Source: Zobellia uliginosa (GTDB taxonomy: Bacteria > Bacteroidota > Bacteroidia > Flavobacteriales > Flavobacteriaceae). Taken from it: 64,000 bases of DNA. The notes below the pieces were generated by a model. The model made no database searches. It saw nothing but the letters and a program-made list of their open reading frames with translations, and was not told the DNA's origin. Where the stretch lies: positions 632,062 through 696,061 of the forward strand of contig NZ_JAHKPY010000003.1 of assembly GCF_018860745.1 (NCBI RefSeq), in the 5' to 3' direction. The position numbers and the translations under genes are program-made. Below are positions 62,318-64,000 of this stretch, in pieces (positions within the stretch are counted from its first letter, which is position 1; every line of letters starts with the position of its first letter).

Positions 62318-63664
62318 TTATTCAATGACCCATACATCATTGTAGTGACTTCTAAGATTATCATCTTGGTCAATATTCAATCCACCGGAAATAAGTATTT
62401 TATTTTCAAATAACACAGAAGCGTGTCCTAATCTTCCAGTATAGGAATCGTTACCGTTCAATTTATTCCATTGGGTTCCATTCTCTGAATACCACACGTC
62501 TGCAAACGAAACAACATCTTGTTCCATTGTTTCTTGGTTCGTTAAAGCTTGCCAGCCACCAATGACCCACATTTTGTTATCATAAACCAATGAAGTTTGA
62601 TTGGCACGAATTTCGAATACGGATTCAGTAGCTACTTCCGTCCAGTTAATACCATCTGTTGATGTATAAATATCATTATAGAATAAAGGTGAAAAATCTT
62701 GAATTGTAGTTCCTCCCATTAAATACATTTTACCATCAAATACAACAGTAGTGTGGTCTGTACGTGGTGAAAATTGGGTGCTTGAGGCAGCTTCTGTCCA
62801 AGTTATCCCATCTTCGGAATACCAAACGTCATTCATTTGCTCAGATCCTTTAGTACCACCAATTACCCAAAGCTTGCCATCATAAACTACAGTAGAATGC
62901 CCTTCTCTAGAACCAAATGGACCGGATAAATCGTTCCGTACCCAATCTATTCCATTGGTAGAGGACCAGATGTCACTAAAACCACCGCCAATAATCCAAA
63001 ACTTGTTTTTGAAAACAATAGCGGTATGATTACTTTTACCACCAAATCCAAACGGATCCTCTGCTACTAGTTCCCATACTTTTCCATCTGTGGAAGACCA
63101 AACATCCTTATAACTTGAGTTGTCGTCCTGACCGCCGATCAACCATAGTTTTCCATCAAATTCGGTAATACTATGATTTCTTCGATCACTAAATTCTGCA
63201 TTGGTGACCAAAGCTGATTCCGATAGGGTAAGTCCTTTGGTGGTAAAGCTAAAGACATCTGTACTTTCGGTTTCACCACCTTTACCATCCATAGCGATCA
63301 CTTTCCAGTAGTATACTTTGTTTCGGTTCAAACCTTCGGTTATAGTATATTCTGTTGTTGTTAAGTTTTCTGCTATCGTTGTTTCAGGAGATTCGTTGGT
63401 GTCTAAAAGTAATTTATAGGTAATGTCATCCCCATCTTGATCCGTTGTAGCGCTCCACATCAAAAGCGGATTCATTTCAATATCTGATGCACCATTGTTT
63501 ACAGCGGTTAGGTTGAATGTATCTGGTGCATTGTTATCAGGGTTCTGTTCTTCTTCTGGTTGCTCTGTATCCGTTTCAGGTACATCTACATCTAAATCAT
63601 CACTAGAACATGCGCCAAAAATCAAAAGGGAAGTACTGATAAATAGTAGGTTTTTAAACTTCAT
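62318..63664 (-). CDS. Kelch-repeat lipoprotein
   Basis: A type II signal ends in a lipobox (residues 15-19, FGACSSDD), followed by an acidic linker (DLDVDVPETDTEQPEEE). A fibronectin-III-like domain (about residues 47-140: WSATTDQDGDDITYKLLL) follows. About six Kelch blades fill the rest (FDGKLWLIGGQDD, FKNKFWIIGGGF, YDGKLWVIGGTKG, FDGKMYLMGGTT, YDNKMWVIGGWQ, FENKILISGGLN), each with WSSTDG or WYSEDG. It is probably surface-exposed and binds protein or glycan. There is no catalytic residue set. Length 448. Confidence 0.9.
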   Translation of the reverse strand: MKFKNLLFISTSLLIFGACSSDDLDVDVPETDTEQPEEEQNPDNNAPDTFNLTAVNNGASDIEMNPLLMWSATTDQDGDDITYKLLLDTNESPETTIAENLTTTEYTITEGLNRNKVYYWKVIAMDGKGGETESTDVFSFTTKGLTLSESALVTNAEFSDRRNHSITEFDGKLWLIGGQDDNSSYKDVWSSTDGKVWELVAEDPFGFGGKSNHTAIVFKNKFWIIGGGFSDIWSSTNGIDWVRNDLSGPFGSREGHSTVVYDGKLWVIGGTKGSEQMNDVWYSEDGITWTEAASSTQFSPRTDHTTVVFDGKMYLMGGTTIQDFSPLFYNDIYTSTDGINWTEVATESVFEIRANQTSLVYDNKMWVIGGWQALTNQETMEQDVVSFADVWYSENGTQWNKLNGNDSYTGRLGHASVLFENKILISGGLNIDQDDNLRSHYNDVWVIE

Positions 63665-63849
63665 GATAGGGATTTTAAGTTAGAAGTATATAACTAGTGA
63701 TATTTAAAAAAATTTGAAGATTTAGACCAAGTGTAACTTCTGCCAGACGAACATCAGATTCAAATAATAACAGGGTTGCCCGGGTGTTTATTAAATAATG
63801 GAAAGATGTCCTTTATAGCTAATTCATATAACTTGTAATGTCTAAATAG

Positions 63850-63901
63850 TTTGTTTAAAAGAATAAATGAGTTATATTTGGTAAACCAGTTTGGTAAACC
63901 A
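63850..63901 (+). promoter_or_regulatory. Strong promoter overlapped by tandem TTTGGTAAACCA operators
   Basis: TTTG (63850-63853) and TATATTTG (63873-63880) are 19 bases apart, a perfect Bacteroidota promoter. TTTGGTAAACCA occurs twice, at 63877-63888 and 63890-63901, 13 bases apart, over the -7 box and start point. A related half-site AGTAAACCAAA follows at 63911-63921. A repressor of the GntR/LacI type is the natural guess. The remaining part of the 311-base gap 63665-63975 shows no gene I can support. Confidence 0.65.
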
Positions 63902-63975
63902 ATTAAAATCAGTAAACCAAACTTGCAACGGGTTCTAGAATTGAATAGAATAAACGCTCTCAACAAACTTCAAGA

Positions 63976-64000
63976 ATGAAAACTAGTCTATTAATCATAA
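63976..64000 (+). CDS. Start of a gene continuing beyond the window
   Basis: ATG at 63976 opens MKTSLLII, which looks like the start of a signal peptide. It lies 96 bases downstream of a strong promoter. Only eight codons are visible, so the product cannot be named. Confidence 0.5.

Noticed and set aside
63760-63966. A 68-codon minus-strand open frame near the window end
   Set aside because: It runs through a near-consensus plus-strand promoter and tandem operators, and its product resembles no family.
63665-64000. tRNA or small RNA genes in the larger gaps of the window
   Set aside because: I looked through the gaps by eye for cloverleaf arms with CCA ends and found none; this is not a covariance-model search.

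Overview
The window looks like a chromosomal segment of a marine-type member of the Flavobacteriaceae (Bacteroidota). The evidence is low GC content, a PorX-type regulator of the type IX secretion system, the lpxD-lpxC/fabZ-lpxA-efp-lpxD2-sucD cluster, fused LpxC/FabZ, HisB and HisIE proteins, a TonB receptor paired with a DUF4249 lipoprotein, a GH109-like enzyme, and promoters of the Bacteroidota form TTTG-N19-TAnnTTTG. The genus cannot be fixed from the sequence; Zobellia or Maribacter relatives are my guess.

Layout. 1-10.3 kb: end of a PKD surface protein, recG (-), an M1 aminopeptidase and a patatin (+), then a minus-strand run of small membrane or secreted proteins, an FMN glutamate-synthase-like protein and an M20 amidohydrolase. 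10.6-16.7 kb: parE-parC (topoisomerase IV), mscL and a fatty acid hydroxylase/sterol desaturase. 17-23 kb: an XRE regulator divergent from an M14 peptidase with four operator-like palindromes between them, an Lrp regulator, DinB, aroB and proline dehydrogenase. 23-28 kb, minus strand: DUF4258, alanine dehydrogenase, a membrane protein, a tiny lipoprotein built from three identical decapeptide repeats, tsaE and porX. 28-36.3 kb: HD hydrolase, lipid A genes, efp, sucD, fabG. 36.3-39.2 kb: a VWA membrane protein and a prohibitin-like protein.

39.2-48 kb: a complete histidine operon (hisG-GNAT-hisD-C-B-H-A-F-racemase-hisIE). It starts with a 17-codon leader peptide carrying five His codons, an antiterminator and an intrinsic terminator, and ends in a perfect 15-bp hairpin. 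Inside it are two non-his enzymes, a 16-bp perfect inverted repeat and a repetitive element ending in eleven copies of ACTAACT. A second copy of that element lies at 56.5 kb.

48-57.5 kb: envelope genes, an HxlR/VOC divergent pair, then an ECF sigma factor, a probable anti-sigma factor and a secreted protein (-), divergent from a TonB receptor and its DUF4249 partner (+). Both divergent transcripts carry the same motif, TGCAACC-N14-TTGTC, which I infer is the ECF promoter. 57.6-64 kb: a GH109-like oxidoreductase, a VWA/Coa1-like/AAA ATPase cluster, a Kelch lipoprotein and the start of a new gene behind a strong promoter overlapped by tandem palindromes.

Most genes are housekeeping. The most interesting items are the decapeptide-repeat lipoprotein, whose copies differ at eight of ten codons only synonymously; the predicted ECF regulon; the his attenuator; and the two-copy ACTAACT element. 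No tRNA, rRNA, CRISPR array, insertion sequence or prophage was recognised.
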